From: Rehmannia glutinosa
Taxonomy: Eukaryota; Streptophyta; Magnoliopsida; Lamiales; Orobanchaceae
NCBI GenBank assembly: GCA_016081115.2
Contig: CM071931.1
Location: forward strand, 19,878,317-19,942,316
Length of the DNA: 64,000 nt
Direction of reading: 5' to 3'
This document shows positions 20,799-33,226 of the stretch, piece by piece. The stretch's first letter is position 1, and every line of letters begins with the position of its first letter. The notes under the pieces were generated by a model. That model did no database searches and was not told where the DNA came from. It was given only the letters and a program-made list of their open reading frames with translations. Made by a program: the position numbers and the translations under genes.

Positions 20799-23700
20799 AT
20801 GAGTTTAGCGGACTCTCCAGTACATTCGTCCAGTAGTGACGACTTTGCAGCGTTTCTTGATGCGGATCTGGATACGATTTCTGATGCATCAGCCGATTCC
20901 GAAGAAGTTGCGGTAGAGGAGGAGAGTATACTTAAGAGGTATACATAAGCTGATGACACATTTACTTTTCTCGTCATGTCCCGAGTCATACATTGACTCA
21001 AGATTCTTGGGGTATGCCCATGGTGATAAACATTGAATTTACTGTTTCAGAAAACCCATGTTATTCTTCATTATGTTTCTTGGAAGTTGAATATATGTAG
21101 AGTGACATATTTCTAATTAGTTTACTTTTATAAGGTATGGAGTATATTTGTCTAGTAGTTCTATACTGCGGTGTAAATTACTACACATTCACTTGGGAGA
21201 TTTAGTTTCCTTGAGAATTGCCTTGTTGAAAGAGAATGCAGCCATTTGTCCTTGCATTGTTTGTTAAAACTTGTCTAGTGGAAGTAACATTCTGCAATTT
21301 TTTAATTGTAGTATCCAACACTTACAAATGCACCAACACCATTTATGTTGCTCTTAAGATTTTTAAATGAATCGCATTTTCTACAAATATGATGGAGATA
21401 CTATTCCTACTGGTGATAATTAGCTTACTTCTAAATTTTGTTTCTTTATTGCAGAGTTAAAAGGCGCAAGTTGGAGTTACCTGATGGTGTAATAAATCCA
21501 GAGAGCTCCTCATCGCAAGGAGAACCAAAAGAAGATTTAGGTGGTATGATTTATCTTTCAGTGGTGGTACCTAAAATATTCCATTTAAGTATAATGACTG
21601 TAAACAATGGTAGTCACGAGCTGGCTTGATCTTTTATTAAACTGACAAAGAAGTACAAAAATGAAAACTACTGTTGGTAGTCGTGCTTAATGCGCTTTTG
21701 TCATTGTTCCTGGGTGACCACCAAATTATTGTCTCTCTTTCACGAATTCACATTTCATCAACGCTTGCCACTAGAAGTCCCTATTACATTTACATCTTTC
21801 ATAGAAGGTTCTTGCCGCTTTACTCTGCTCTCTTACTGGTTCAATCATTTTCATTTTCTATTGGGAATTATATGCACTTTACCGTCAATAATAGTTATCT
21901 GGTGGGAAGCATATAAGTAATTGATCAAAATTTGTCCAGTTACTTGCTGAGTTGCTGACTAATTGGCGCTTTTGCATTTAATACAGAATTATTGTAATTG
22001 TCTTTTGGAGCCTGACATGAGTGACATAGGAGAGCATGGTGGGATTACTCTTTTTCGAAATGCATCAATATTCTCTCTCTCTCTCTTATGTGGCATGAAT
22101 CTGTTGCCGGTCATTGTGCATGGCCCCACCGTGTCCTCCATTTTACTTATTTTTTTGGCTTTTTAACACATTTGTATTCAAAGCGCTTTTGTGTTGGCTA
22201 TATATGCTTTTATGATTTCCTCCTCTCTCTAGAATATGTTTTTATTTCACGCCATTCCTGAAGAGAGTTTTCAACTCGTTTTGATTTTCACTTATCAACA
22301 TATCCATATGAAAATTTGGTCTCTCCCTGGTTTTTTCCCCATGTACTAACAATGTCCCTTGTGCAGAATCATCACCTAAGAAGAATACGTGTCCACATCC
22401 TGGTGTTTATGCAGGAATGTGCATGAGGTGTGGGCAAAAAATGGATGATGAATCTGGTGTTGCATTTGGGTACATACATAAGGTTACTTTCTTGAAATAT
22501 ATTGTTAAGTTCTTAATATTTTTATTTCCATTCCCCCCATTCGGAAATGTGCAAAAATGGTCCTACTATGGTAAATGATGTCAAAGTTGTCATTTGCTTA
22601 ATATTAATTATGTTCTTTTAGGATAAACTTAATGAAGAATGATGATGAGTTAATCATTAAACCCCATGCTTTCTATTTGATTACAATATAACTCTAAGTT
22701 TTATGCTTGTTGGAACAAAGCATGATATTATTCTTAGAGCTAAGATGGAGAATAAAAATTAAAAAGACACCTGTTAGGATGAAAACAAAATGAGTCCAAA
22801 AAATGCCTTTCTCTATTCTCACATGCTTTACTGTAAACATTCATTCCATATTTCTTTTCCATTCATGTAGCATCATATAAGGTTCAGAATTAATAGGCAA
22901 TGCATGAAAGGATCACGGTATCTAGCTTTCCATGGTGTCTTGTAGTTGCAAACTTGAGAAAGCATTTGTATTTAACAAGTTATCCTGCATGCAGAATTTG
23001 AGGCTTGCTAATGATGAGGTTGTGCGGTTACGCGACAAAGATTTGAAGAACTTACTACGCGATAGAAAGCTTTACTTGGTTCTTGATTTAGATCATACGC
23101 TGCTCAATTCATCCCGGCTTGCTGATATTACAGTGGAAGAAGGATACTTAAATGGCCAAAGAGATGCCTTGCCAGGTATTTCCCCCCCCCCCCCCTCTTT
23201 TTTTTTCCTTCTATGCTCCTTGTTTTGATCCTTGCAGAGGCAGTGTTCATTATTTTGATGCTGTATCTCATGTTTTTAGTAGTTTTTTTCCTCTCGCACT
23301 TCAATCATTAAACATTTTTACCAAGTGATTGCCAAAAATGAAAGCCGTGCAACTATGCACAATTTGACTTGCTCGATAAGTTTAGAACAGCTAAATCTTT
23401 GAGGGCAGAGTTGACCCCTTCCCCACGAGACAGGATAAATAAAGTCCAACATAGTTGCGTGGATTAAGGAGTTCAGAGGAACATGACATACTCACAGAAA
23501 GCTTATGTAGTTGGGCATAATTATGAATGATTTTTTCTAAGGCCAGTGTTATACGAGACTATATTTTCTTTGCGTATTGGATTTGCTTGATGATCTTGTT
23601 ACACTAATGAATATCAGAATATGAGCTCAGATAAGTTACTGTAGTTTAAGCTTTTACCTGTCTTTGGTTTTTAGCAGATATATGTAAGGTGTATAATTTG

Positions 23701-26700
23701 GAAATTTAGAATTTATTGCTTGCTTCTATGGCTAAGGGTCTAATGAAGTTTTTATGTTGCAAAATCAGATCTAGGTAAGCCTCATAATCTCACTTGGTAA
23801 GATCACCTTATTGAGCTATTATATTTTTGGTTTCTTAAGACTTTCTGGTAACATAAACTTAACTGGTTTTTTAATCAGTTCAGCGATTTTAAGTGAACCA
23901 CGTGGCTTAAAAAATCCAACTTTCGTTATCTTACCTAATTCTATTCCCTTAAGTTTCCATGATCAAATATTCTATGTATATTATGCTTAAACTCGTTTGT
24001 GTTTGTGCATGTTTGCTTGACATAGTACAATGGTTTAGTCTTTGTGTGGATGTCTGAATAGAAAATGATTATTACTATTTATTCTTGTACATGTATTTGT
24101 GTTTTATATTTCATAATGACATTGTCATGCTGACTTCTAGGAAAAAAACTTAACTTGGTTTCCACCTGTCCCCAGGTCTCCCTTTCTCTATATAGTGCAC
24201 TTTGTAGATTGATATATGTGTGTCTGCCAAATGTGTCCCCACTTGCGAATTTTTTTCCAAGACATCAAAATGCTGATATATGTGCAAGACACCAAAATGC
24301 AGCGTATGCACATTAAAGACTCGATAGACATTCTACAGTATTATACAATTGAATAATGGGTGATGCAAAATCGACAATATATAGGAAGTCTTTCTACAGC
24401 TTTGTCAATAAAAGTTACTACACATTTTGGGTTGATGGTACTTGAGACAAGTCAAGAGCTTGAACTGTCTCCCTTTAGCTGATCACTAGCCACAAATGAC
24501 TTACAGTCAAGCTGACTGGAGATATCATTGGAAACATGTATATGATGGCCTGGGATTTTTGGTAACCTGGAAATTCATATGCCTGTACTCAAGGGGTTTC
24601 ATTGGAATCGATATTAGTTATTTCCTTGTTGAGGCATGATGCATCTTGGTTTGATGTGTGAGCTACTGGAGTCAGCTCAATTACTATTATATTATGATAA
24701 GCTTTTACCATTTAGGATAATAAAATTTCTTTCTTCATTGTAGTTCATTAAGAGGGGAAAAAAAGGTTAGTCTTCTTTGTCATATTCAGATTAATAGAAT
24801 GACTCTTTGAGTTCTATATAGAATGCCTCAATTCTCATTGCTCTGTTTACTGTTAGTGTTAACTGCGTATGTGCTTATGCTACCTATTTTGATTCATCGA
24901 ATGATGCTTTTGTCATTTGCAAAGATTTTTTGCACCATATGTGTCATGCTGAGCTGTCAATTGGTGATCATATAAATATGAATGTGTTATATGTCAACAT
25001 CTTTGTGTAATTCTTATCATAACTCTGCCTCCTTAAATGGAGTACGAGTGCTCCATGAAATTGTATGATTGTTTTGCTTGCAATGAGATCTTGACATTCC
25101 AAATCGATAAATTAACTTTTACAAGTTTCATTGTCTTTGACATCAAGTAAGAATAAGGCTTTTTCACGTTTCACTTTATTCTCTTGCTGAGTTTGTTGTT
25201 GCTTCAATTTCTTCATTTTTTGTGGCGTAAACCAATTTACTTTTTGGCTTTGAATTCTATTGTAATTTCCTTGACTTACAATTTGCAAATGATCAGATAA
25301 CTTGAAGAGCAGCCTATTCAAACTGAACTGGATGCAGATGATGACTAAGTTGAGGCCATTTGTGCATGCGTTCCTGAAAGAAGCGAGTAATTTGTTTGAG
25401 ATGTACATATACACTATGGGTGAACGTCCCTATGCTTTAGAAATGGCAAAGCTACTTGACCCCGGAGATATTTACTTTAATTCCAGAATAATCGCACAAG
25501 GTGATTGCACACAGAGACATCAAAAGGGTCTCGATGTTGTTTTGGGTCAAGAAAGTGCTGTCGTCATCCTTGATGATACAGAAGCGGTATGAGCTACTAC
25601 TTGAATTCTGGAACTAACAGTGTCATTGTGTTATGTGGCTATGTTTTCTGATGAATTATGCTGACTTGCTGTAATTTTGCCTCTATACATGCTGAATCGA
25701 TTATTTCTCGAATTAGGTTTAGGATTCACTGTTTCTAATCTTTCCTTTATTGTGATTATTGGAGCAAAATGACATTTATACGTTTGCATTAAACATTATG
25801 AACCGAAGGAAAACTTAAGAGACTTGATATCAACCCTAGCATTCTATCTTTTGTTCAGGTGATTGTTAAATATGGCTCCTATAAATTTTGGAGAATGTTA
25901 CGTTGAGAACATCCAAACATTGGGAATTTTCATGAAAAGAGTTTGCTAATAGTATTACCTTAAAACTGCTTTCGATTAACAATCGATGACTTAAATATTG
26001 GGAATTCTAGTCGTTTATTGAATGAACCCCTTTTGCATGTATGGAGCGTTTTTGCGTGTCAGGGTGACTCTTCACATGTGTTTCCGTGCAAGTTCATTCT
26101 CTCTTGCAGATAGTGGAAAGAATTGTTTTTGCTCATTAAGTCAAAGCATGATATGCCATCATTTGTTGATGATATCATACTTCTGTGCGCTTAGAAATTA
26201 GTGAAATAATGTGATTGGGAACAAACACAGATACTTTGGGGAAAGAGAAAAAAAAATGTTACAGAGGAGAGAAGCGAGAGAAGCAAAACTAACACGTGAT
26301 TAATAGATTTGCTCTCATTTATTTAGGTATGGGGAAAGCATAAAGAGAATTTGATATTAATGGAAAGATATCACTTCTTTGCCTCGAGTTGCAAGCATTT
26401 TGGATTCAACTGTAAATCACTTTCTGAACTAAAAAGTGATGAAAGTGAGACCGAAGGAGCTCTGGCCACTGTTCTTAAAATTCTTCAGCGCATTCACAGT
26501 TTATTCTTTGACGAGGTATTGCCTCTCCACTCCCCATATATCTAAATAAAGTAAAGATTTAATTAACTTTTTTAAAGCTAATTAATTGACTTGTCTTTTG
26601 TTTCAGGGGCGCGAGGATGATCTCGAGGACCGAGACGTGAGACAGGTAAATCTGGTGTTGTCCGTCATGCCTAATTTTCTCTCTTTTTTTGGACAGTGTC

Positions 26701-27188
26701 AAATATTATTTTAGACAATAATCCAAATTGTTTGTTCACAACTTTAGTTTTCGTAATGGTTGTATGGTAATTTCTTGTTGTGTCCATTCGATGTGATGAA
26801 TGCAGAAGTTGACATTTAGAAATTTGGAGTAAAGTTTTTCATGCTTTGATCATTGTCTTTCCAAATCATATGACAGGTGCTAAAAACTGTCCGCAAGGAA
26901 GTTTTAAAGGATTGCAAAGTCGTCTTCAGCCGCGTTCTTCCAACTAATTTCCCGGCCGAGCACCATACCTTATGGAAAATGGCAGAGCAACTAGGAGCTA
27001 CATGTTCGATTGAACTCGATCCATCTGTTACACATGTTGTCTCTACGAATGCGGGAACTGATAAATCCCGCTGGGCTGTCCAGGAGAAGAAACATCTGGT
27101 CCATCCACGGTGGATTGAAGCTTCCAACTACATGTGGCGAAAACAGCCTGAAGAAAACTTCCCTGTCAGTCAACCGAAGAACAAATGA
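20799..27188 (+). CDS. CPL4: RNA polymerase II CTD phosphatase-like protein, FCP1/BRCT type (CPL4-like)
   Basis: Eight coding exons, all GT-AG and phase-consistent: 20799-20938, 21455-21540, 22367-22482, 22995-23175, 25297-25586, 26327-26515, 26607-26645, 26877-27188. Together 450 residues, close to plant CPL4 (about 440). Order: acidic Ser/Asp N-terminus (MSLADSPVHSSSSDDFAAFL); basic KRVKRRK near 47, a possible nuclear signal; Cys/His cluster CPHPG..CMRCG (84-97); FCP1 phosphatase domain with catalytic DLDHT (D145, D147) and second acidic motif VVILDDTE; C-terminal BRCT domain (about 348-445) with the conserved Trp in HPRWIEA. The family removes phosphate from the Pol II C-terminal domain in the nucleus. 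No lesion seen. Intron 4 (23176-25296) is the longest. The start is the first ATG after the acceptor. Confidence 0.92.
22017..22038 (+). other. Candidate alternative first exon in intron 2 of the CPL4-like gene
   Basis: ATGAGTGACATAGGAGAGCATG followed by GT at 22039. Spliced to the acceptor at 22367 it keeps frame and gives MSDIGEHESSPKK, a protein without the 75-residue N-terminus. The second gene copy at 62989 has the same 22-base exon in the same phase with a better donor (GTGAGT there, GTGGGA here). Either an alternative start or a decayed exon. Confidence 0.5.
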
Positions 27189-29201
27189 ACTGTTTATGCT
27201 CTGGCATCTAACCTCTTTTTGACAAATTTACTCAAAATTGTTTCTGAGCTAACTCATATACTTGATTAGTCACCGTAGATCTGCTGTCTGCTCTAGATAG
27301 TTAAAGGGTGGTGATCTTTTGAAATGGCTAGCCCGAACATTTTATTTGAATTTACGTTAGTGAAGGTCTTAAGGAAGGTGACTGCATAGGTGAGCCTTCC
27401 ATCAGACCCAGACCCAAGATTTTGTAATGTCGATATAGCGCATAGAAGTTCAATCATACTGTTTGTCTGTATCAAACCAGTTTAGCTGCATTGAGTTGTG
27501 TAATCAGCAGTTTATGAAGCTGAAGGTATGAAATTTGGCCATGTCCCTCAACTTGTAATATGATTTTTAGTTGGTCTTAATGGCTCAATTTTATTTTGTG
27601 GGACAGTAAATAGTGCAAAGAGTTAGACTATATCACCAAGTTGTGAAGAATATATTTTGAATACTATTTGGTTGATGTTTTGCAGTATAGTATAATGGCC
27701 CATGAAAGTTTTCTGGTTGAATTAGGAATTGGGTGATCTTTTACTATAATTCAAAATGCACAGAAAGTGTTTGGCATTTTCACTCATTTTGGTGGTTTAG
27801 AGTCTAGAGATGGATGAGAATTATCGTATAGCGGTACAGGATTGGGAAAATCATATTTACAGTGGTCATTTTTGCATCAATTTGTGAGTTGAGGATGATA
27901 CGTCAATAACAAAAGCAAGTTACATTATGCTGATTGCTTGGTGTGAAATATCTAATATTTCCTACGGGACCTGGCAAAAAATTAAAATAATTGCACTTGG
28001 TTGTCCTTTGGGCTTTTAGTTCGCTTTTTAACTTTGTTGCAGAATACATGTATTAACTTTTTAATTCGTCAACTCATTTGTAATATTTTTATAGTTATTC
28101 TTACGATTTGATTTCAATAATATATATAAAGGTAAATTTCGTACTAACAATTGTTTTTTTTTTTTGTTATTTTATATATTTTTTATGAAGTTTAAAACTT
28201 GAGTATTTGAACTTTAAGATTTTGTCTATGTAATGCACTACAAACTATGTGTGGTTTTTATTATTGTGGATTACTTAGTTTTTTATATATTTAGTTTGAA
28301 TGTTAATATTATGCATGTTTAATTTAAAATTTTAGATTTAAATACAAAGTTTTGATTTTTTTGACTTGGAGCCTGATAGTGACCCGTTTAGCTCGAAGCC
28401 CGGTAAAATTATGGTTAATTTCGCAATATTGTTGGTCCGTTATATAGTGACCTATTTAATCCGAACTCGCTAGGGCTGGTTTGAAATCGCCAGGCGAACC
28501 ATTTAACATCTCTAGGAATCACAGAGAAGTGGCCCGTGTAATTAAATCTGGGGGAGATTTCAATTTTGGAGGGAAAACAGATGCTGTGGCTTTGGTGAAT
28601 TAATCACTTTCGTTGCTTATGTGGACACAATACTAATAAATATTTGAAATAAATAATAAATTTATATTTCACAAAATTCAAGTAATTTAAAATTATTTCA
28701 AATCTAAATATTAAAAAACATATTTAATATAAAATAAATTTATAAGAAGCATCTAAAATTTTAAATAATTTCTTAATTTATAAAAATAGAAATTATTAGA
28801 TAATAATGTGAAAAAATTGTATTAACAAGTAAAAATATATATAAAGTATCTTAATTTTCAAAATACATGTTTCTTTAAAGAAACATTAAAGAGCCCGGAA
28901 CGAGCCCAACCGTCCCATTCCCACCGCTGCCGCCGTCTCCCACCATCCGAAAAGGACAGAATTGTCAATTTGGAAAAGTTAATGCATGTAATTTGCGATA
29001 AAGTTAAAAGTTGGGCTAAAAATCAAGCAGGCCACCTTAAAAAACTAATTTTGCAATTTTGCCAATTTTATATACTAGATATATCAAAGTAATCGAAACT
29101 CAAAAACTATTTATCTAAAGATCATATTAATTGGTTATATGGTTAAAACTTTTGTACAACATACTTTTATCTGTCTCATTTTACGCCTCAATCATTTTCA
29201 A
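27189..29201. other. 3' flank and intergenic sequence
   Basis: The 3' UTR of the CPL4-like gene must lie in the first few hundred bases, but I see no clear AATAAA. The rest is AT-rich with no gene. GCGAACCATTTAACATCTCTA near 28492 resembles one end of a hAT-type element without a found partner. Confidence 0.5.
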
Positions 29202-29204
29202 TTA

Positions 29205-29427
29205 AGTTGCATTTGGATGGAAGGATTTGGATCTAAGGAAAGGATTTGGGGGAACGATTTCAAATGACTTCATTTAAGATAGATTTCAAAATCGTTCAAA
29301 ATAACTCCAAAAATAGCTTCCAATGACTTGAAATTATTATAGAATGAATTCATCCAAACAATCTAAATGTACTTGTTATCGTAGATTTGAAATCATTAGC
29401 TCCAAATCTATCAATCCAAATGGAGCC
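29205..29427. mobile_element. MITE, PIF/Harbinger (Tourist)-like
   Basis: Imperfect terminal inverted repeats (AGTTGCATTTGGAT on the left, ATCCAAATGGAGCC on the right) are flanked by TTA on both sides (29202-29204 and 29428-29430), the target duplication of this superfamily. 223 bp, no coding capacity. Confidence 0.55.
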
Positions 29428-29793
29428 TTAGTCTATAACTTTTTTTTTTTTGAACGAAGTGATAGACTAATTCAAGCTTCGTTTATTATTTTGTTTTTAA
29501 TTCTCCCAGCTAATATAATTTGTCTATAAGATGCACTTTCATTATATGAAGTTGGAAAACTCGATCATGCTATTTGTATTATTTGTAAGTAACGACTAAT
29601 TTAATAGTAATCATTAACGAAATTTGATATACAGTATAGGAGAACAAAGGTCTTTTTAATTCTATAATAATAACATATATAGTCCGGTTAAAAATATTAT
29701 TTATTGTCTTAGACTCCAATTATTGCACCATTTGAATTCTCATATATCAGGTTGGCATACTCCAAGAAGAAGGTATTTTGACAGCATAACCAT

Positions 29794-30221
29794 TAGGGAT
29801 GGCAAAATGACCCGTCCCGACGGGTACCCGCCTCGCCCCTCTACGTTTGGGCCGCCCCGCTCTGTGACCCAGGACAGGGGCGGATCTGGGTATCACTTCC
29901 GCCCGTGGGTACCCGCCCCACCCCACCCCGTGCTTTTTTTTAAAAATATATTTAATGTATATTTTATATGTATATTATATAAAATAATATAGTTTTATCT
30001 ATTTAATATTATATTTAACGTATATAATGACAAATTTTATAAATAATATGTATTTATAATACAAAGTATAATATTAAAAAATTATTAATAATATAAAATA
30101 TAAGGAAAAAATATAAAAAATATAAAAAAAATTCAATACGGGGCGACCCACCCCCGTGGAGGAGACGGGACGGGTCTGGGTATTGAGATACCTGCCTCAC
30201 CCCGCCCCATTGCCATCCCTT
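29794..30221. mobile_element. MITE, hAT-like, with GC-rich ends
   Basis: The left end TAGGGATGGCAAAATG and the right end CATTGCCATCCCTT are inverted repeats. They are flanked by ATAACCAT (29786-29793) and ATAACCAC (30222-30229), an 8-bp duplication with one mismatch. 428 bp. Both ends are GC-rich (CGTCCCGACGGGTACCCGCC on the left) around an AT-rich core, so the element can fold into a long hairpin. Confidence 0.7.
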
Positions 30222-30229
30222 ATAACCAC

Positions 30230-31370
30230 ATAGGCCATATATGAAAATTGCGACATTTATTGGCTAATATTCAACACACATGGCTACGAAATTAATATTT
30301 GGCATTGTCAAAAAATATGGGCCAAATGATAAATTACATATTTGCACATATAAAATGGGTTGAGTATACATATTTTCAATAGAAGCCTTCTTTGATTGAA
30401 CTGTGAACAACGAACAAACCCTGTAAGTTTGTTGAACCATAAGCAAACCATGAGCAAGAACACAAACCATCTTTCTCGTTGGTGTAAATAAAACTACAAG
30501 ACTATTTATTTTGATGTGCACACCTTTAACGCTTGGAGATATTTGGTGATGCTTCAAGAAGAAAACCGTATAAAGAAATTTTAGGAGAGAGATTATTCTT
30601 TTCTTGGTGGAAGACGTTTTTTTCTCAACTCTTGTGTAGGAGACGTATGTTTTTTTTAATTGTAGTAATATCGTAGATATATCAATATATATCTCAATCT
30701 CATATCTCAGTTAGAGTCTTAATAGGAGAGGTTTTTTTGATAAGCCTCATCAAAATATGCTCCTGAAATATGGATGCAATCTATTGCACCCAGTAAGTAT
30801 GGTAAGTCTACTGAAATTTTCAACTAACGAATTTTGAATATATGAATTCAGGAGAATCAATAATTGAGACAACACTCAAATTAGAATCAAAAATATTTAT
30901 CATTATATGCATGAATTATACGATGACATATGCATAACAAGATATGTTTATTACTGAAAGTGAATGAGGATTATAAATTATTGGATGTTTCTCAAAAACT
31001 AATTAAGCTAGGGGAAGTAAAGCTGAAAAACAAATTAAATTATTCACAAATCACTAAAAGTTTGTTAAACTCGATTTTTTAACGTAACAAATAAAACTTA
31101 AACGATTTTTTTATTCATGTATTTGGAACTTGGTTCAAGTTCGACATTAGTAATAACAAAATATTCGCACTTTCATGTTTGGGTAGATTGAAACTCATTC
31201 AGGTTCAATTAAATTAATAATCAAACCAAACAAAACACAAGACTTGAAACTCGATAAAAAATCAAATAAATTTGAATCGTAAAATTTTTGACTCGATCTG
31301 TTTCATCTATAACCCAAATGAAAACATGGGATTTACTCTGTTGATTTTTGGTGCACCAAACAACACTATA
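30230..31370. other. Intergenic sequence, possible decayed LTR element
   Basis: A 97-codon minus-strand frame (30557-30264) has no recognisable domain. The stretch around 30600-30740 has the look of an LTR leader but no partner was found. The last five bases before the big element, TTGAT (31371-31375), are its target duplication. Confidence 0.4.
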
Positions 31371-31375
31371 TTGAT

Positions 31376-32935
31376 TGTAGGTCCCAAGGGCTGTGAGTAA
31401 GGTTTAGAAGGGGGGAGGGGTTGAATAAACCTCACCAACTTTTCGATTTTAGTCTTTTTAAAATATTACAGAGTTAAATACACAGCTAAGTCCTTGGGGG
31501 GACAACTAAGTTAGTTAAATAGAGTTAGCCACTCAACAGACTCGAATGAGTTGTTGATAGAATAACTCAACTGTTTAGCCTAAACCTTAACTTGGTTGTG
31601 ATGAGATTTTCAGCGGAAGACTTAACACCCTTGAATTTGGTTTAACTTTATTTTAAACACTTGGTTTTAGCACTTTGTTAATTATCAGTTGGATAGCAAA
31701 TTATCAGCAGATATAAAGTGTTATGCAGAAATAAAATGCTGAAATGTAAATGACATAATAATTTTTATAGAGGTTCGAAGATGGGGTAATTCTTCTACTC
31801 CTCTCTTCTCCAACTCCTGGAGGAATCCACTAAATATTGATCAGAGTACAAATTGGTTATCAGTCCAGATACAAGTCTAGATCACACAGCTGACTTGATC
31901 CTTTGGGACTCAGTCTGGAGATGCCTTGGTCACACAATCGGCTTCTCATCCGACTCGGCTTCTTCACGGGGGCGGCTTTGCTACTTGACTCACTTGCTCA
32001 AGCTTCTTGGATTTGATCACGAAGCCCTCCAATAACTTGAGACTGGTTCGACCTTGAACCTTTCTACAATCCTCCTTGGAATGTAGACCCCTTTTGATTC
32101 TTCAAAAGTTTCCTCTTCAACAGTTTGAAGTTGTCTTTCCTTCACAACTTGGTGTTGGATCGATTTCCTTCGAGATTTAGGCTTGAGGATTTGCTTGAAT
32201 AACTTGAGAATGTTTTGCTGGTTACGTTTGAATAATTGCTTGATTGTTCTTGGTTCGGGTATGCAAGGTAACCTCTTCTCAAAGTGATTCTCGCCTTTTA
32301 TAGTGAACTTTCAAAAATCGCCGCGTTGAAGAGATAGGCCGATTTTCAAAAGTCACTTGTGTTCGCTGGCTTGTCTTGTTGCGATCCTTGATGTTGACAT
32401 TTCCTCGTATTAAATGAATGTCCGGCTTTCCGTGTTTCGACACAAGGTGCGATCTTCCCATTGGTTTATTCCTTTTGCACGCTTTCGGGATCGAGCACTT
32501 TAAGACATGGCAAAGATGGAAGTATTACTTGATTAAGTAATATTCTTGACTTTTGTGCAAATGATTCTTTTCGCTTAACTCTTCTTTGCGCTTTTCCCCA
32601 GGTGACTTGAGTCCGCTCCAATGATTGAAAGACTCATCCATCACTTCAACTTGACTCTTGGCTTCTTGAGTTGACTTGATGACACTTCACACAGTATCCC
32701 ACCGATACTCCTTCGATTGAGTTCTTGACTTCTCTTCCTTGCCATACTCGGCTATTTGGCGGAGTCTTCATTTCAATCTTCATTGACTTCTTGTATTCTC
32801 AGCATAGTGACTTGACCACTCGGCTTATATAGCCTTATCTATTACAATACAAATTACAAGGAAAATGGGGTGCCAACTTTCTAGTCTAAATTTTATATGG
32901 CATTCATCAAAATCTAAACAACAAATTTCCCAACA
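31376..32935 (-). repeat. 3' LTR of family S copy 2
   Basis: A 1560-bp LTR; on the plus strand it starts TGTAGGTCCC and ends TTTCCCAACA. It differs from the 5' LTR largely at CAG/CTG sites, for example ATCGCCGCG where the 5' LTR has ATCTGCCCG. Confidence 0.92.
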
Positions 32936-32948
32936 ATTTCCCCTTTTT
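32936..32948 (-). other. Polypurine tract of family S copy 2
   Basis: The minus strand reads AAAAAGGGGAAAT directly before the 3' LTR. Confidence 0.8.
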
Positions 32949-33226
32949 GATGATGCCAAAACTTAAAACATACAAACAAAATGTAAATAGCAAAGATACA
33001 TACAGACAATGTAGAAACAGAGAATGTATGCGTAGAATCAATCTTTTTATTGATCATAACATTCTTGTCCTTTACACAGCTGTTTACAATGTGTATCAGA
33101 GCAAACATAGCATTCTACATCTACGCAAAAGTATAGAAATTACAGATTTCTTATTCAACGTACAGAAGACTTACATATATATGCATTTACAATAGTAAAT
33201 TACATGAAGGGGTGGACAACAACACT

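Noticed and set aside
23182..23207. Poly-C followed by poly-T tract in intron 4 of the CPL4-like gene
   Set aside because: A simple homopolymer run of no evident function; its length may also be unreliable in sequencing.
28380..28520. A single hAT-like end (CATTTAACATCTCTA)
   Set aside because: No matching inverted end or target duplication could be found nearby.
30264..30557. 97-codon minus-strand frame
   Set aside because: No domain, average composition and no promoter; likely chance or part of a decayed LTR element.
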